DNA of 64,000 bases from Mycobacterium triplex (GTDB lineage Bacteria > Actinomycetota > Actinomycetes > Mycobacteriales > Mycobacteriaceae). This document shows positions 7,023 through 15,288 of this stretch, one piece after another; positions within the stretch are counted from its first letter, which is position 1; each line of letters starts with the position of its first letter. Below the pieces are notes generated by a model. It was not told the DNA's origin. It made no database searches and saw only the letters and a list, made by a program, of their open reading frames with translations. Position numbers and translations under genes: made by a program. Location: contig NZ_HG964446.1 of NCBI RefSeq assembly GCF_000689255.1, positions 4,012,734-4,076,733 of the forward strand. Direction: 5' to 3'.

Positions 7023-8612
7023 GTGTTTGGGCTAGAAGTCATCGTTGCGCTGGTGTCGGCCGTCATCGTCGGAACGGTGCTGGGCCGGCGCTATCGCGTG
7101 GGCCCGCCGGTGCTGCTCATTTTTCTCGGCACGCTGCTGGGTCTGATCCCCGCCTTCGCCCACATTCACATCAACGGCGAGATCGTGCTGCTGCTGTTCT
7201 TGCCGGCCATCCTGTACTGGGAAGGCCTGGGCACCAGCCTGCGCGAGGTCCGCGCCAATCTGCGGATCATCGTCTTGCTGTCCGTCATCTTGGTGATCGT
7301 CACCGCGGTCGCCGTGTCATGGACCGCACGGGCGCTCGGCATGGAATCGCACGCGGCCGCGGTGCTGGGAGCCGTGCTGTCTCCCACCGACGCCGCCGCC
7401 GTCGCCGGCCTGGCCAAGAAGCTGCCACGGCGAACGCTGACCGTGCTGCGCGCCGAGAGCCTCATCAACGACGGGACGGCGCTGGTGCTGTTCGTCGTGA
7501 CCGTCCACGTCGCGATCGGCGGGGCGGAGATTGGCCCGCCCGATCTGGTGCTGCGCTTCGTCGGCTCCTATCTCGGCGGCATCGCCGTCGGGTTGCTGGT
7601 CGGCGGATTGGTGACCCTGGCCCGCAAGCGAATCGACGCGCCACAAGAAGAAGGAGCCATGAGCCTGCTGACGCCGTTCGCGGCGTTTTTGCTGGCCCAA
7701 GCGCTGCATTGCAGCGGCGTCGTCGCGGTCCTGGTGTCGGCGCTGGTGCTGGCGTACTCCGGGCCGGTGGTGATTCGGGCCCGCTCCCGGCTGATGTCCT
7801 ACGGATTCTGGGAGATGGCGACCTTCCTGATCAACGGTTCGCTGTGGGTGTTCGTCGGGGTGCAGATCCCCGACGCGGTGCGCGGCATCAACGGCGTCGA
7901 CGGCGGAATCCGCCATGCGTTGTTCATCGCGTTAGCCGTCACCGGGGTCGTCGTCGGGTCCCGGATTTTCTGGGGCGAGCTCACCACGTTGCTGTTGCGC
8001 ATGATCGACCGCCGCGAGGTACAGCGGGCCCGCCGGGTTCCCTGGCGGCAGCGCTTCGTGACCGCCTGGGCCGGATTTCGCGGCGCGGTGTCGCTGGCCG
8101 CCGCGCTCGCCGTGCCGGAGACCACGCTCAGCGGCGCGCCGTTCCCCGACCGCAGCCTGCTCATCTTCGTCGTGGTCGTCGCCATCCTGACCACCGTCCT
8201 GGTCCAAGGCATTTCACTGCCCGCGGTGGTGCGCTGGGCAAAGCTGCCGGAAGACATCACCTACGCCGCGGAGCTTCAGCTGGCCCGCAGTGTCGGCGCC
8301 AAGGCCGCCCTCGATGCGCTGCCGGTGGTGGCCGGTGAACTCGGCGTCAGCCCGAAAATGTTGAGCCGCCTGCAAAAGGAGTACGACGAGCACGCCGCGC
8401 TGGTGACGGAGTGCGAAGACGGCACCTCGACCGGCGACCTGGCCAGGCGCGACGAGAAGGTGCGACGGGTGCGTCTCGGGGTGCTCGAGCACAAACGCCG
8501 GGCCATCATCTCGCTGCGCAATCAACGGGTCATCGACGACATCGTGCTGCGCGAGTTGCAGTCCGAGATGGATCTGGAAGAGGTGCAGCTGCTCGACCCG
8601 GCCGACAGCTGA
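7023..8612 (+). CDS. yjcE: CPA1-family Na+/H+ antiporter (YjcE-like)
   Basis: The 529-residue protein has about 12 hydrophobic segments from residue 1 to about 410 and a cytoplasmic C-terminal region rich in charged helices. CPA1 features include the SPTDAAAVAG segment and the ESLINDGTALVLF motif around residues 120-160. It should exchange Na+ or K+ for H+ across the cytoplasmic membrane. It corresponds to M. tuberculosis Rv2287 (YjcE, about 540 residues) and anchors the conserved backbone in this window. The start is the GTG at 7023, with only a weak upstream -10-like sequence and no clear ribosome-binding site. It is followed 34 bp later by the ATPase gene. Confidence 0.9.
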   Translation: MFGLEVIVALVSAVIVGTVLGRRYRVGPPVLLIFLGTLLGLIPAFAHIHINGEIVLLLFLPAILYWEGLGTSLREVRANLRIIVLLSVILVIVTAVAVSWTARALGMESHAAAVLGAVLSPTDAAAVAGLAKKLPRRTLTVLRAESLINDGTALVLFVVTVHVAIGGAEIGPPDLVLRFVGSYLGGIAVGLLVGGLVTLARKRIDAPQEEGAMSLLTPFAAFLLAQALHCSGVVAVLVSALVLAYSGPVVIRARSRLMSYGFWEMATFLINGSLWVFVGVQIPDAVRGINGVDGGIRHALFIALAVTGVVVGSRIFWGELTTLLLRMIDRREVQRARRVPWRQRFVTAWAGFRGAVSLAAALAVPETTLSGAPFPDRSLLIFVVVVAILTTVLVQGISLPAVVRWAKLPEDITYAAELQLARSVGAKAALDALPVVAGELGVSPKMLSRLQKEYDEHAALVTECEDGTSTGDLARRDEKVRRVRLGVLEHKRRAIISLRNQRVIDDIVLRELQSEMDLEEVQLLDPADS

Positions 8613-8633
8613 CAACGCGTCAGGGGTGGACCG

Positions 8634-8639
8634 TACAGT
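8634..8639 (+). promoter_or_regulatory. -10 box TACAGT, leaderless-type start for the ATPase gene
   Basis: TACAGT ends seven bases before the ATG at 8647. The longer frame beginning at 8626 would include this box within the coding sequence, so the internal ATG is preferred. Confidence 0.35.
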
Positions 8640-8646
8640 CGGCGGC

Positions 8647-9795
8647 ATGTTGCAGACGGTCGCCATCCGCGGGTACCGCTCGCTGCGCGAGGTCATCCTG
8701 CCGCTGGGCCGGCTGTCGCTCATCACCGGCGCCAACGGCGCGGGCAAGTCGTCGGTCTACCGCGCGTTGCGACTGTTGGCGGACTGCGGCCGCGGCGAGG
8801 TCATCGGCTCGCTGGCCCGCGAGGGCGGGCTGCAATCGGTGCTGTGGGCCGGGCCGGAGGGGCTGAAGGGCGCGCGGCGTTCGCAGAAAACCGAGGGCAC
8901 GGTCCGCACCCGACCCGTCTCGCTCGAAATGGGTTTTGCTGCAGACGATTTCGGCTACCTGGTCGACCTCGGCATCCCGCAGTCGGCCGGGCCGTCGGTC
9001 TTCGTTCGCGACCCGGAGATCAAACGGGAAATGTTGTTCGCGGGGCCGGTGCTGCGACCCAGCGCGACGCTGGTGCGCCGGTCGCGAGCGTTCGCCGAAG
9101 CCGTCAACGCCGACAACGGGTTTGACGAACTGAGCCGATCGTTGCCGTTGTACCGCAGCGTGCTCGCCGAGTACGCCAACCCGCACGCGCTGCCCGAACT
9201 CGCGGCCGTGCGGGAGCGGTTGCGCGGGTGGCGGTTCTACGACGGCTTCCGCGTCGACAGTGCGGCGCCCGCGCGGCATCCGCAGGTGGGCACCCGTACC
9301 CCGGTGCTCTCCGACGACGGCAGCGACCTGGCCGCGGCGATTCAGACAATTCTCGAGTCGGGGTCCGACGAGTTAAGCCGGGTCGTCGCAGAGGCATTCG
9401 ACGGCGCCACGATCTCGGTCGCCATTCACGACGGGCTGTTCGACCTTCAGCTGCGCCAGCGTGGCATGCTGCGACCGCTGCGCTCGGCCGAATTATCCGA
9501 CGGGACACTGCGATTCATGCTGTGGGCGGCCGCGCTGCTGAGCCCGGAAGCGCCGTCGCTGATGGTGCTCAACGAGCCGGAGACCTCGCTGCATCCAGAC
9601 CTGGTGGGCCCGCTCGCCTCGCTGATCCGCGCCGCCGCCGAGCAGACTCAGGTTGTGGTCGTCACGCACTCGCGGTCGCTGCTGGAACAGTCCGACGGGG
9701 CCGTCGAGATCGAGCTCTACAAAGACTGGGGCGAAACCCGTATCACCGGCCAGGACCTGCTGAGCACGCCGCGTTGGGATTGGGGCAAGCGGTAG
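8647..9795 (+). CDS. AAA-family (SMC/RecF-like) ATPase
   Basis: This 382-residue ABC-type ATPase has Walker A GANGAGKSS at residues 28-36, a Q-loop region, the ABC-like signature SAELSDGTLRFMLW, Walker B LMVLNEPETSLHP, and the switch histidine in VVVVTHSRSLL. This is the AAA_15/AAA_21 architecture seen in OLD-like and RecF-like proteins, but no TOPRIM nuclease domain follows. It is a soluble cytoplasmic protein; its partner and process are unknown. No restriction or toxin gene is adjacent, so a defence role is not supported. It follows yjcE by 34 bp, but the -10 box suggests its own promoter. Confidence 0.85.
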   Translation: MLQTVAIRGYRSLREVILPLGRLSLITGANGAGKSSVYRALRLLADCGRGEVIGSLAREGGLQSVLWAGPEGLKGARRSQKTEGTVRTRPVSLEMGFAADDFGYLVDLGIPQSAGPSVFVRDPEIKREMLFAGPVLRPSATLVRRSRAFAEAVNADNGFDELSRSLPLYRSVLAEYANPHALPELAAVRERLRGWRFYDGFRVDSAAPARHPQVGTRTPVLSDDGSDLAAAIQTILESGSDELSRVVAEAFDGATISVAIHDGLFDLQLRQRGMLRPLRSAELSDGTLRFMLWAAALLSPEAPSLMVLNEPETSLHPDLVGPLASLIRAAAEQTQVVVVTHSRSLLEQSDGAVEIELYKDWGETRITGQDLLSTPRWDWGKR

Positions 9796-9833
9796 CTTTG
9801 CTTTGCGGCCCTGGCCCTGGCCCTGGCCGTCGA

Positions 9834-9883
9834 GTGTGCATCGTCGGCTTTGCGTGTGCATCGTCGGCTTTGCGTGTGCATCG
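9834..9883 (+). repeat. 20-bp tandem repeat, 2.5 copies
   Basis: The unit GTGTGCATCGTCGGCTTTGC occurs perfectly at 9834-9853 and 9854-9873, with a partial third copy from 9874. It sits in the 290-bp gap between the ATPase and glycosyltransferase genes. It could be a VNTR-type locus. Confidence 0.85.
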
Positions 9884-9904
9884 GCGGCGGGGTCGCTCGG
9901 CGTG

Positions 9905-9984
9905 TCGCCGCCGCAGCCGCACACCCAACGCCGCGAACGCACACTCGCCGCCGCGGCCGCACAGTCAACGCCGTGAACGCACAG
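9905..9984 (+). repeat. 40-bp tandem repeat, two imperfect copies
   Basis: Units at 9905-9944 and 9945-9984 both begin TCGCCGCCGC and share CAACGCCG and GAACGCACA, differing at about six positions. Together with the 20-bp repeat just upstream they fill most of the gap. The rest of the gap (9985-10086) shows no gene or clear promoter beyond short AT-richer stretches. Confidence 0.8.
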
Positions 9985-10086
9985 CCAATCTCATTACCGG
10001 CGTCTATCAGGGGAATTCATGGACTGTTAAGGCACACGTCAGGTCTGCATCGTTGAGTGCACACAAGCGCCGCGTGTCCTCAGCTT

Positions 10087-11217
10087 ATGCGCGTTGTACA
10101 GGTCGCTAATTTCTATGGCCCTCGGTCCGGCGGCCTTCGTACCGCGGTGGATCGACTGGGCGCCGAATACAGCGCAAACGGCCACGAGGTGTTCTTGATC
10201 GTGCCCGGTCCGCGCCCAGAACGTACCCTGCTGCCGACGGGTGTGGTCCGAATCACCATGCCCGCCTGGTTGATTCCCTTCACCGGCGGCTACCGCGCGG
10301 TGATGCCGGGTCCGGTCAAGGCGCTGCTGGAAGCACTACAACCCGACGCCCTGGAAGTTTCCGACCGGCTCACGCTGAGATCGCTGGGGCGCTGGGGCCG
10401 CGAACACGGCGCCACAACGGTGATGATCTCGCATGAGCGTCTGGATCGTCTTGCGGGGCAAATACTTCCGAAGCGACCGGCACGCAGTCTCGCCGACTTC
10501 GCCAACGGCCGCACCGCCGCCGACTACGACACCGTGGTCTGCACCACCGGATTCGCCCGCGAGGAATTCGACCGGATCGGGGCAAAGAACGTCGTCACCG
10601 TGCCGCTCGGGGTGGACCTGAAGACCTTCCACCCGAGCCGGCACTCTCCCCTGGTTCGCCGGCAATGGGCCAAACCGAAACAGCTGCTGCTGGTCCACTG
10701 CGGCCGGTTGTCGGTGGAGAAACGGGCGGACCGCAGCATCGACGCCCTGGCCGCCCTGTGCGACTTCGGCGTCGACGCCCGACTGGTGGTGATGGGCGAG
10801 GGGCCGATGCGGGCCAAGCTGCAGCGCCAGGCCACCGGCCTGCCGATCGACTTCACCGGGTTCGTCTCCAACCGGGACACCGTGGCCGGACTGCTGGCCT
10901 CGGCGGACGTCACCCTGGCGCCGGGGCCGCACGAAACGTTCGGATTGGCCGCGCTGGAATCGCTGGCGTGCGGCACGCCGGCCGTGGTGTCGCGCACCTC
11001 GGCGCTGACCGAGATCATCACCCCCGACAGCGGCGCGTCGGCCGACAACCACCCGGAGGCCATCGCCAGGGCGGTCGGCACGGTCATCAGCCTGCCCGAA
11101 TATCACCGCCGGACCTCCGCGCGGCGCCGTGCGGAGAACTTCACCTGGCAGCGGGCGGCGGCCGGCATGCTGGCGACGTTGGGACCCGACATCGGCGACC
11201 CGGAGGACGCCGCGTAG
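10087..11217 (+). CDS. Glycosyltransferase family 4 (GT-B)
   Basis: The 376-residue protein has a GT-B two-domain layout. The N-terminal part is MRVVQVANFYGPRSGGLRT..., and the C-terminal nucleotide-sugar domain has HCGRLSVEKRADRSIDALA, MGEGPMRAKL, FTGFVSNRDTVAGLLASADVTLAPGPHETFGLAALESLACGTPAV, containing the E-x7-E motif of retaining GT4 enzymes. It probably transfers mannose or glucose from a nucleotide sugar onto a lipid or polysaccharide at the inner face of the membrane; the acceptor cannot be read from sequence. I place the start at the ATG at 10087 because homologous GT4 enzymes begin at MRVV; a frame upstream to 10057 lacks support. It ends near the second copy of the 91-bp hairpin repeat. 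Confidence 0.88.
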   Translation: MRVVQVANFYGPRSGGLRTAVDRLGAEYSANGHEVFLIVPGPRPERTLLPTGVVRITMPAWLIPFTGGYRAVMPGPVKALLEALQPDALEVSDRLTLRSLGRWGREHGATTVMISHERLDRLAGQILPKRPARSLADFANGRTAADYDTVVCTTGFAREEFDRIGAKNVVTVPLGVDLKTFHPSRHSPLVRRQWAKPKQLLLVHCGRLSVEKRADRSIDALAALCDFGVDARLVVMGEGPMRAKLQRQATGLPIDFTGFVSNRDTVAGLLASADVTLAPGPHETFGLAALESLACGTPAVVSRTSALTEIITPDSGASADNHPEAIARAVGTVISLPEYHRRTSARRRAENFTWQRAAAGMLATLGPDIGDPEDAA

Positions 11218-11259
11218 CCGCTAGCGTCGTGGGTCGTTAATCCGCGATTAGCCGCCTAT

Positions 11260-11350
11260 ACCGTTCAGCGGCATCGCAAGGCAACGTCGAGCGTGGGTGA
11301 TATGCACTCAATTCCAGCACTTTTCGTGCATATCACCCACGTTCGGCGAG
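11260..11350. repeat. 91-bp hairpin repeat, copy B (inverted relative to copy A)
   Basis: This is the reverse complement of 2359-2449 apart from three bases. The stem is 16 bp (11292-11307 with 11326-11341), again between convergent genes (ends at 11217 and 11372). Where copy A has a G-C pair in the stem this copy has T-A, so the pairing is preserved. Confidence 0.85.
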
Positions 11351-11371
11351 CCAAAGCAAGCCGCGTAGCCA

Positions 11372-11836
11372 CTAGAAGTCGGAAGCGCCCCAGGAGCCCG
11401 GCGGGTACGGCGGGACGTGGCCGGCGAACGCGCCGTCGGTGAGACTGCACAGCGTGTCGGTAATGGTTCCCGCATTCGCGATCACCGTCGGCGGGCTGCC
11501 CGGTACGACGCGCGCCACCACCGCTTGCCAGAAGTAGCCCACGCCGCCGTGCTCGTACCAGACGAACCAGTCGGCGTCCCGGTTGCCGGCCCGGATCAGC
11601 CGCCGGAACGGCAACGTCGGATCGTTGACCGAATCCGTCTTGTTGAACGGCGCGCCGATGTCCGCGATGGGTGGCAGGAGTTTGACGAGCGCCGGCGGTA
11701 GCTGCGACAGGCTGTGCACTTCGGTCACCGGAGTCGCCAGCGTGCATTGCGTATTCGGCATCGCGTCGGCCGGTATCGCCGTCACGACCGCGAGCACGAC
11801 GCCCGCCACGAGCGCTGCTCGATAGACGTTGCCCAT
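11372..11836 (-). CDS. Secreted hypothetical protein
   Basis: The 154-residue protein has a clear N-terminal signal peptide (AALVAGVVLAVVTAIPADA, cleavage near ADA-MP) and two to three cysteines in the mature part. The mature protein is compact with DADWFVWYEHGGVGYFWQAVVARV and a proline-rich end, PPYPPGSWG. It is exported, with no known domain that I recognise. The start is the ATG at 11836 because GGGAGG lies about six bases upstream; an ATG at 11848 overlaps that ribosome-binding site. It is divergent from the sulfurtransferase gene. Confidence 0.72.
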   Translation of the reverse strand: MGNVYRAALVAGVVLAVVTAIPADAMPNTQCTLATPVTEVHSLSQLPPALVKLLPPIADIGAPFNKTDSVNDPTLPFRRLIRAGNRDADWFVWYEHGGVGYFWQAVVARVVPGSPPTVIANAGTITDTLCSLTDGAFAGHVPPYPPGSWGASDF

Positions 11837-11948
11837 GCAGCCTCCCATCGACGGCCCGGTAATGATCGGACCCTACGCCGTTGTTTGCTGAGCCGAGCCA
11901 CTTTCGGCCCGGGGACTAGGCTCGTCGGAGACGACGAGGAGGTGGACC

Positions 11949-12803
11949 GTGGAAAAGCGCGACCGGGTGCTGATCACCGCCACGGAGCTGGCCGACCTGA
12001 TCGAGGCCGACGATCCGCCGACCATATTGGATGTCCGTTGGCGCATCGACGAGTCCGACGGGCGAGCGGCCTACCTCGACGGTCATCTCCCCGGCGCGGT
12101 CTATGTGTCCCTCGACGACGACCTCAGCGATCACACCGTCACCGGTCGCGGCCGCCACCCGCTGCCGTCGGGACGAAGCCTGCAGGCCGCCGCCCGCCGC
12201 TGGGGTGTCCAGCAGGACGCGCTGGTCGTGGTCTATGACGACTGGAATCGGGCGGGTTCCGCGCGGGCCTGGTGGGTGCTGACCGCGGCGGGCCTGGCGA
12301 ACGTTCGCATCCTCGACGGCGGACTGGGCGCGTGGCGGGCGGCCGGGCGTAGCCTCGAGACCGGCGAGGTCACCCCCGCGGCAGGCAATGTCGTTGTGCC
12401 CCATAATGATCTGTATGCCGGTGCTCGGCCCACCCTGACGGCCGAACAAGCCGGCGCGGGCGTCGTGACCCTGCTCGACGCGCGTGCGCCGGAACGTTAT
12501 CGCGGCGACACCGAACCCGTCGACGCCGTCGCCGGTCACATCCCGGGGGCCCGGAATCTGCCCAGCGGCTCCGTGCTGGCCGCCGACGGCACGTTCCTCG
12601 GTGACTACGCGCTCGCCCAGCAGCTCTCCGACCGCGGCATCGATCGCGACGCCCCGTTGGGCGCCTACTGCGGATCGGGCGTGACCGCAACCATCGCGGT
12701 CGCCGCTCTCGCGGCGATGGGATGTGAGGCGGCGCTGTATCCGGGGTCGTGGTCCGAGTGGTCTTCGGACCCAACCCATCCCGTCGCTCGCGGCGCCGAG
12801 TAA
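11949..12803 (+). CDS. sseB: Thiosulfate / 3-mercaptopyruvate sulfurtransferase (SseB-like)
   Basis: The 284-residue protein has two rhodanese domains. The N-terminal one (DVRWRIDESDGRAAYLDGHLPGAVYV) is inactive, and the C-terminal one has the active-site loop YCGSGVTA with the catalytic cysteine. CGSGVT is typical of mercaptopyruvate-type sulfurtransferases. It moves sulfane sulfur to an acceptor in the cytoplasm. Length and order match M. tuberculosis SseB (Rv2291, 284 residues). A GAGGAGG ribosome-binding site lies a few bases before the GTG start. It ends one base before the convergent nucleosidase gene. Confidence 0.92.
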   Translation: MEKRDRVLITATELADLIEADDPPTILDVRWRIDESDGRAAYLDGHLPGAVYVSLDDDLSDHTVTGRGRHPLPSGRSLQAAARRWGVQQDALVVVYDDWNRAGSARAWWVLTAAGLANVRILDGGLGAWRAAGRSLETGEVTPAAGNVVVPHNDLYAGARPTLTAEQAGAGVVTLLDARAPERYRGDTEPVDAVAGHIPGARNLPSGSVLAADGTFLGDYALAQQLSDRGIDRDAPLGAYCGSGVTATIAVAALAAMGCEAALYPGSWSEWSSDPTHPVARGAE

Positions 12804-12804
12804 A

Positions 12805-13692
12805 TCAGGGGCCGGCCCAGCGCTGCAGAAACGCCGCCGTCACGCGGGCGGCGTTGACCGCGGCGACCTTCTTGTAGACGAAGAACTGAAATGGGAAGCC
12901 CGGCAGGCGAAGTGGATCACCCGGGCCGTCCGACATTCCGCGGATCCCCAAAAACGGCACGCCACGCGCATCCGCGACGGCCTGCGCCGCGGCGGTCTCG
13001 CTGTCGGTCGCATCGAAGGCCGGGTCGGCCGCCGACACCACCTTCGCGTTGTTGATCAGGCCGTGCCTCAGCCACGGCCACGCCGCCCTGAAGAAGTTGC
13101 CGGTGTAGAAGAACGAGCGATCGGGTGCCGTTCGCGGCTGGCAGCCGAACACCCCGCCGCCGTGCGGGATACCCGGGAATGCTCGCCCGTTGTTGTTGTC
13201 GTAGCTGCAGCCGTCACCACCGACCAGCAGCAGCGGCTCGTGGCGCATCCGTCTGGCGCTTTGCAGTGTGACGGAGAGGGTCTCGGCCGCCGCCAACATG
13301 CCGGCGTCGACCGGATGAAACGTCTTGCCGTGGTCCAGCGTCCAGCGCGCCGGTATCGCGACGTCGGCGATGCCGGTGCGCCCGGCACCGCCCGCGACAC
13401 CCGAAAACACCACAGCGCCAACGGTGCTGGCGAAGTAGGTCAACGCGGTCTCGGTGGTATCGGTCGCATTGACCAGGCCGATGCCGGTCATGGCCACGAT
13501 CACCTTCTTGCCGCGGATCGAGCCGAGATAGAAATGCCGACCGTCGGCGATCACCACGGGGTCGGGGTCGAGCGTGGTGTGGGACAGCACCTCATCGGCC
13601 TCGACGGGAAACGCCGTCAAAACCAGGGTGCGCTGTTCGGACGAATCCACCGTCACGTCTGGCAACTCCTCGGGTTCGGTGGCGACCACCAT
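12805..13692 (-). CDS. Purine nucleosidase / phosphorylase-family protein (Rv2293c-like)
   Basis: The 295-residue protein has the PNP/MTA-nucleosidase fold: VLTAFPVEADEVL, VAMTGIGLVNATDTT, VVFSGVAGGAG near the middle, and the late ATDSETAAAQAVA plus RGMSDG segments, where the E of the D-S-E-T motif normally contacts ribose. The family splits N-glycosidic bonds of nucleosides such as S-adenosylhomocysteine. It is longer than MTA/SAH nucleosidase (about 230 residues), with an insertion between the two halves (GGDGCSYDNNNG, CQPRTAPDRSFF). From memory it corresponds to Rv2293c. AAAGGACG precedes the ATG. It is cytoplasmic; the exact substrate is unknown. Confidence 0.82.
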   Translation of the reverse strand: MVVATEPEELPDVTVDSSEQRTLVLTAFPVEADEVLSHTTLDPDPVVIADGRHFYLGSIRGKKVIVAMTGIGLVNATDTTETALTYFASTVGAVVFSGVAGGAGRTGIADVAIPARWTLDHGKTFHPVDAGMLAAAETLSVTLQSARRMRHEPLLLVGGDGCSYDNNNGRAFPGIPHGGGVFGCQPRTAPDRSFFYTGNFFRAAWPWLRHGLINNAKVVSAADPAFDATDSETAAAQAVADARGVPFLGIRGMSDGPGDPLRLPGFPFQFFVYKKVAAVNAARVTAAFLQRWAGP

Positions 13693-13760
13693 TATCGTCC
13701 TTTTTCCCTCGTCGCGGGTGGCCAGAAGCTAATCTCAAGGCGCGACAAAGGAGTCTGCCC

Positions 13761-14594
13761 ATGCTTGAGGTGATCGAAAAGGGACCGTGCCGCGATTCGA
13801 CAAAACCACCGGTGGTGTTTGTCCACGGCGCCTGGCACGGCGCCTGGTATTGGGACGAGTACTTCCTGGACTTCTTCGCCGAACGGGGCTATCGGTCGCT
13901 CGCGCTAAGCCTGCGCAGCCACGGCAAGAGCGCCGAGCCGAAGCGAAATCTCTTCTGTTCGATCGCCGACTACGTCGACGATGTCGCATCCGTCGCCAAC
14001 GACCTGCCCACCCCGCCGATCGTGGTCGGCCACTCGCTGGGCGGTTTCGTCGTGCAGAAGTACCTGGAGTCACACGATGCACCGGCCGCGGTGTTGCTTG
14101 CCTCCGCACCGCCCAGCGGGGTCACCAGATTCATGTTGCGCATCGGCAGGCGACACCCATGGCACACCGCACGAACCCTGTTGACTACCAAGTCTTTACA
14201 CGGAATAGGCGGCACACCAGAATTAGCCCGCGAGCATTTCTATTCCCGATACACGCCGCAGGACGACGTGGTGCGCTACACCGCGGCGTTGGGGGAAGAA
14301 TATGCGGGCAGATGGTTCCTCGACATGTTGTTTCTCAACCTGCCCAAACCCGATCGCGTCAACACCCCGGTATTGGTGCTGGGCGCCGAGGACGACGGGT
14401 GTTTCACCCCGCGGGAAGTCCACGCCACCGCGCGTGCCTATCGCACCCGAGCGGAGATCTTTCCCAGCATGGGCCACAACATGATGGTCGAGCCCCAGTG
14501 GGCGTCGGTGGCCGAACGAATTCATGCCTGGCTCCAAACCCCACCGCGTGCTGCACGGCAGGCGCTCGATGCCGTGGAAGAACGACGAGCGTAG
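13761..14594 (+). CDS. Alpha/beta hydrolase
   Basis: The 277-residue alpha/beta hydrolase has the oxyanion motif VHGAWHGAWYW, nucleophile serine in GHSLGG (residue about 92), acid Asp in LGAEDDG and histidine in MGHNMM, a complete catalytic triad. The HGAWHGAW form is common in plant-hydroxynitrile-lyase-like and esterase members. It should cleave an ester or lactone in the cytoplasm; the substrate is unknown. AAAGGAG lies eight bases before the ATG. It begins the first accessory block and ends 10 bp from the convergent TetR gene. Confidence 0.87.
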   Translation: MLEVIEKGPCRDSTKPPVVFVHGAWHGAWYWDEYFLDFFAERGYRSLALSLRSHGKSAEPKRNLFCSIADYVDDVASVANDLPTPPIVVGHSLGGFVVQKYLESHDAPAAVLLASAPPSGVTRFMLRIGRRHPWHTARTLLTTKSLHGIGGTPELAREHFYSRYTPQDDVVRYTAALGEEYAGRWFLDMLFLNLPKPDRVNTPVLVLGAEDDGCFTPREVHATARAYRTRAEIFPSMGHNMMVEPQWASVAERIHAWLQTPPRAARQALDAVEERRA

Positions 14595-14603
14595 CCGGCT
14601 CGA

Positions 14604-15206
14604 CTACGACGATGACTTGATTCCGGCAACGATCACATCGAGCCCGGCACGAAAGTGTGTGGCCAACTGGCGTTTAACGCGAGGCGTCGCCTCGGCGGCG
14701 CGGGTTTCCTCCAGAGCTATCGAGCCCAGCAGGTACGTGTACAAGACCGTATGAGCCGCGGCGGCAGCCGCTTTCGCGAGTCCCGCCTCGGCGAGCAGGC
14801 CGCGGCTGTGCCGATCCAGCCGGCGGGCCGTTTCGTTCCCGACGCTGTTTTGCAGGATGCTCGCGACGCCGGGGACACCCAGGATGATTTCCCTGGCAGC
14901 GCAATAAAGCTCGATGAGCCTGGTATCCCATCGTCCCTTATCCCGAAGCGGGATTTCTTCCAGTACGGACTCGGCGACGAGCTCCAAAGCGGTCTGCTTA
15001 CTGGGGACGTGGTAGTACACCGAAGGCACGGCGGCCCCGAGTTCGGCGGCGAGTTCGCGCATCGTCACCCGCTGCACGCCCACGCGCTTCGCCAGGTCAC
15101 GCAATGCGACCACCACCTCGTCGCGATCGAGTCCCCCGTAAGTGCGGCGTGCGCCGGCCGGTGTCGTGACCTTATTCCCCGTTGCTACCACTGCGTCATT
15201 CCCCAA
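14604..15206 (-). CDS. TetR-family regulator
   Basis: The 200-residue TetR repressor has a helix-turn-helix at about residues 40-75 (VGVQRVTMRELAAELGAAVPSVYYHVPSKQTALELVAE), closer to the TetR_C-type than the AcrR-type pattern. The rest is a helical ligand domain with a conserved C-terminal stretch. It is divergent from the SDR operon, with an inverted repeat of TetR-operator size (15216-15234) in between, so it probably controls both itself and the SDR-LLM-EthD-like genes. The listed start is a TTG; GTG codons a few residues later are alternatives. Confidence 0.88.
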   Translation of the reverse strand: MGNDAVVATGNKVTTPAGARRTYGGLDRDEVVVALRDLAKRVGVQRVTMRELAAELGAAVPSVYYHVPSKQTALELVAESVLEEIPLRDKGRWDTRLIELYCAAREIILGVPGVASILQNSVGNETARRLDRHSRGLLAEAGLAKAAAAAAHTVLYTYLLGSIALEETRAAEATPRVKRQLATHFRAGLDVIVAGIKSSS

Positions 15207-15215
15207 TCAGCCTTT

Positions 15216-15234
15216 ATTCGAGCACCGTTCGAAT
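15216..15234. promoter_or_regulatory. Inverted repeat ATTCGA-N7-TCGAAT, candidate TetR operator
   Basis: Six-base perfect arms are separated by seven bases, ten bases upstream of the tetR start and about 40 bases upstream of the -10 box of the divergent SDR operon. Size and placement fit a TetR operator controlling both directions. Confidence 0.55.
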
Positions 15235-15275
15235 TTACCCGGTATCGGTTCGCCGTAATCGATGAATCCGCTATG

Positions 15276-15281
15276 TAATAT
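15276..15281 (+). promoter_or_regulatory. -10 box TAATAT of the SDR operon
   Basis: TAATAT ends seven bases before the ATG at 15289, arguing for a leaderless start there rather than at the ATG at 15262, which lies upstream of the box. Confidence 0.5.
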
Positions 15282-15288
15282 TTGCGCA

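Noticed and set aside
8647..9795. Anti-phage defence ATPase (OLD-like)
   Set aside because: There is no TOPRIM or nuclease domain and no partner gene; the ATPase alone does not support a defence call.
9834..9984. Possible CRISPR array
   Set aside because: The repeats are directly adjacent without unique spacers and no cas genes are nearby; they are tandem repeats.
14604..14760. Possible separate small genes opposite tetR
   Set aside because: Frames on the plus strand are shadows of the TetR coding sequence.
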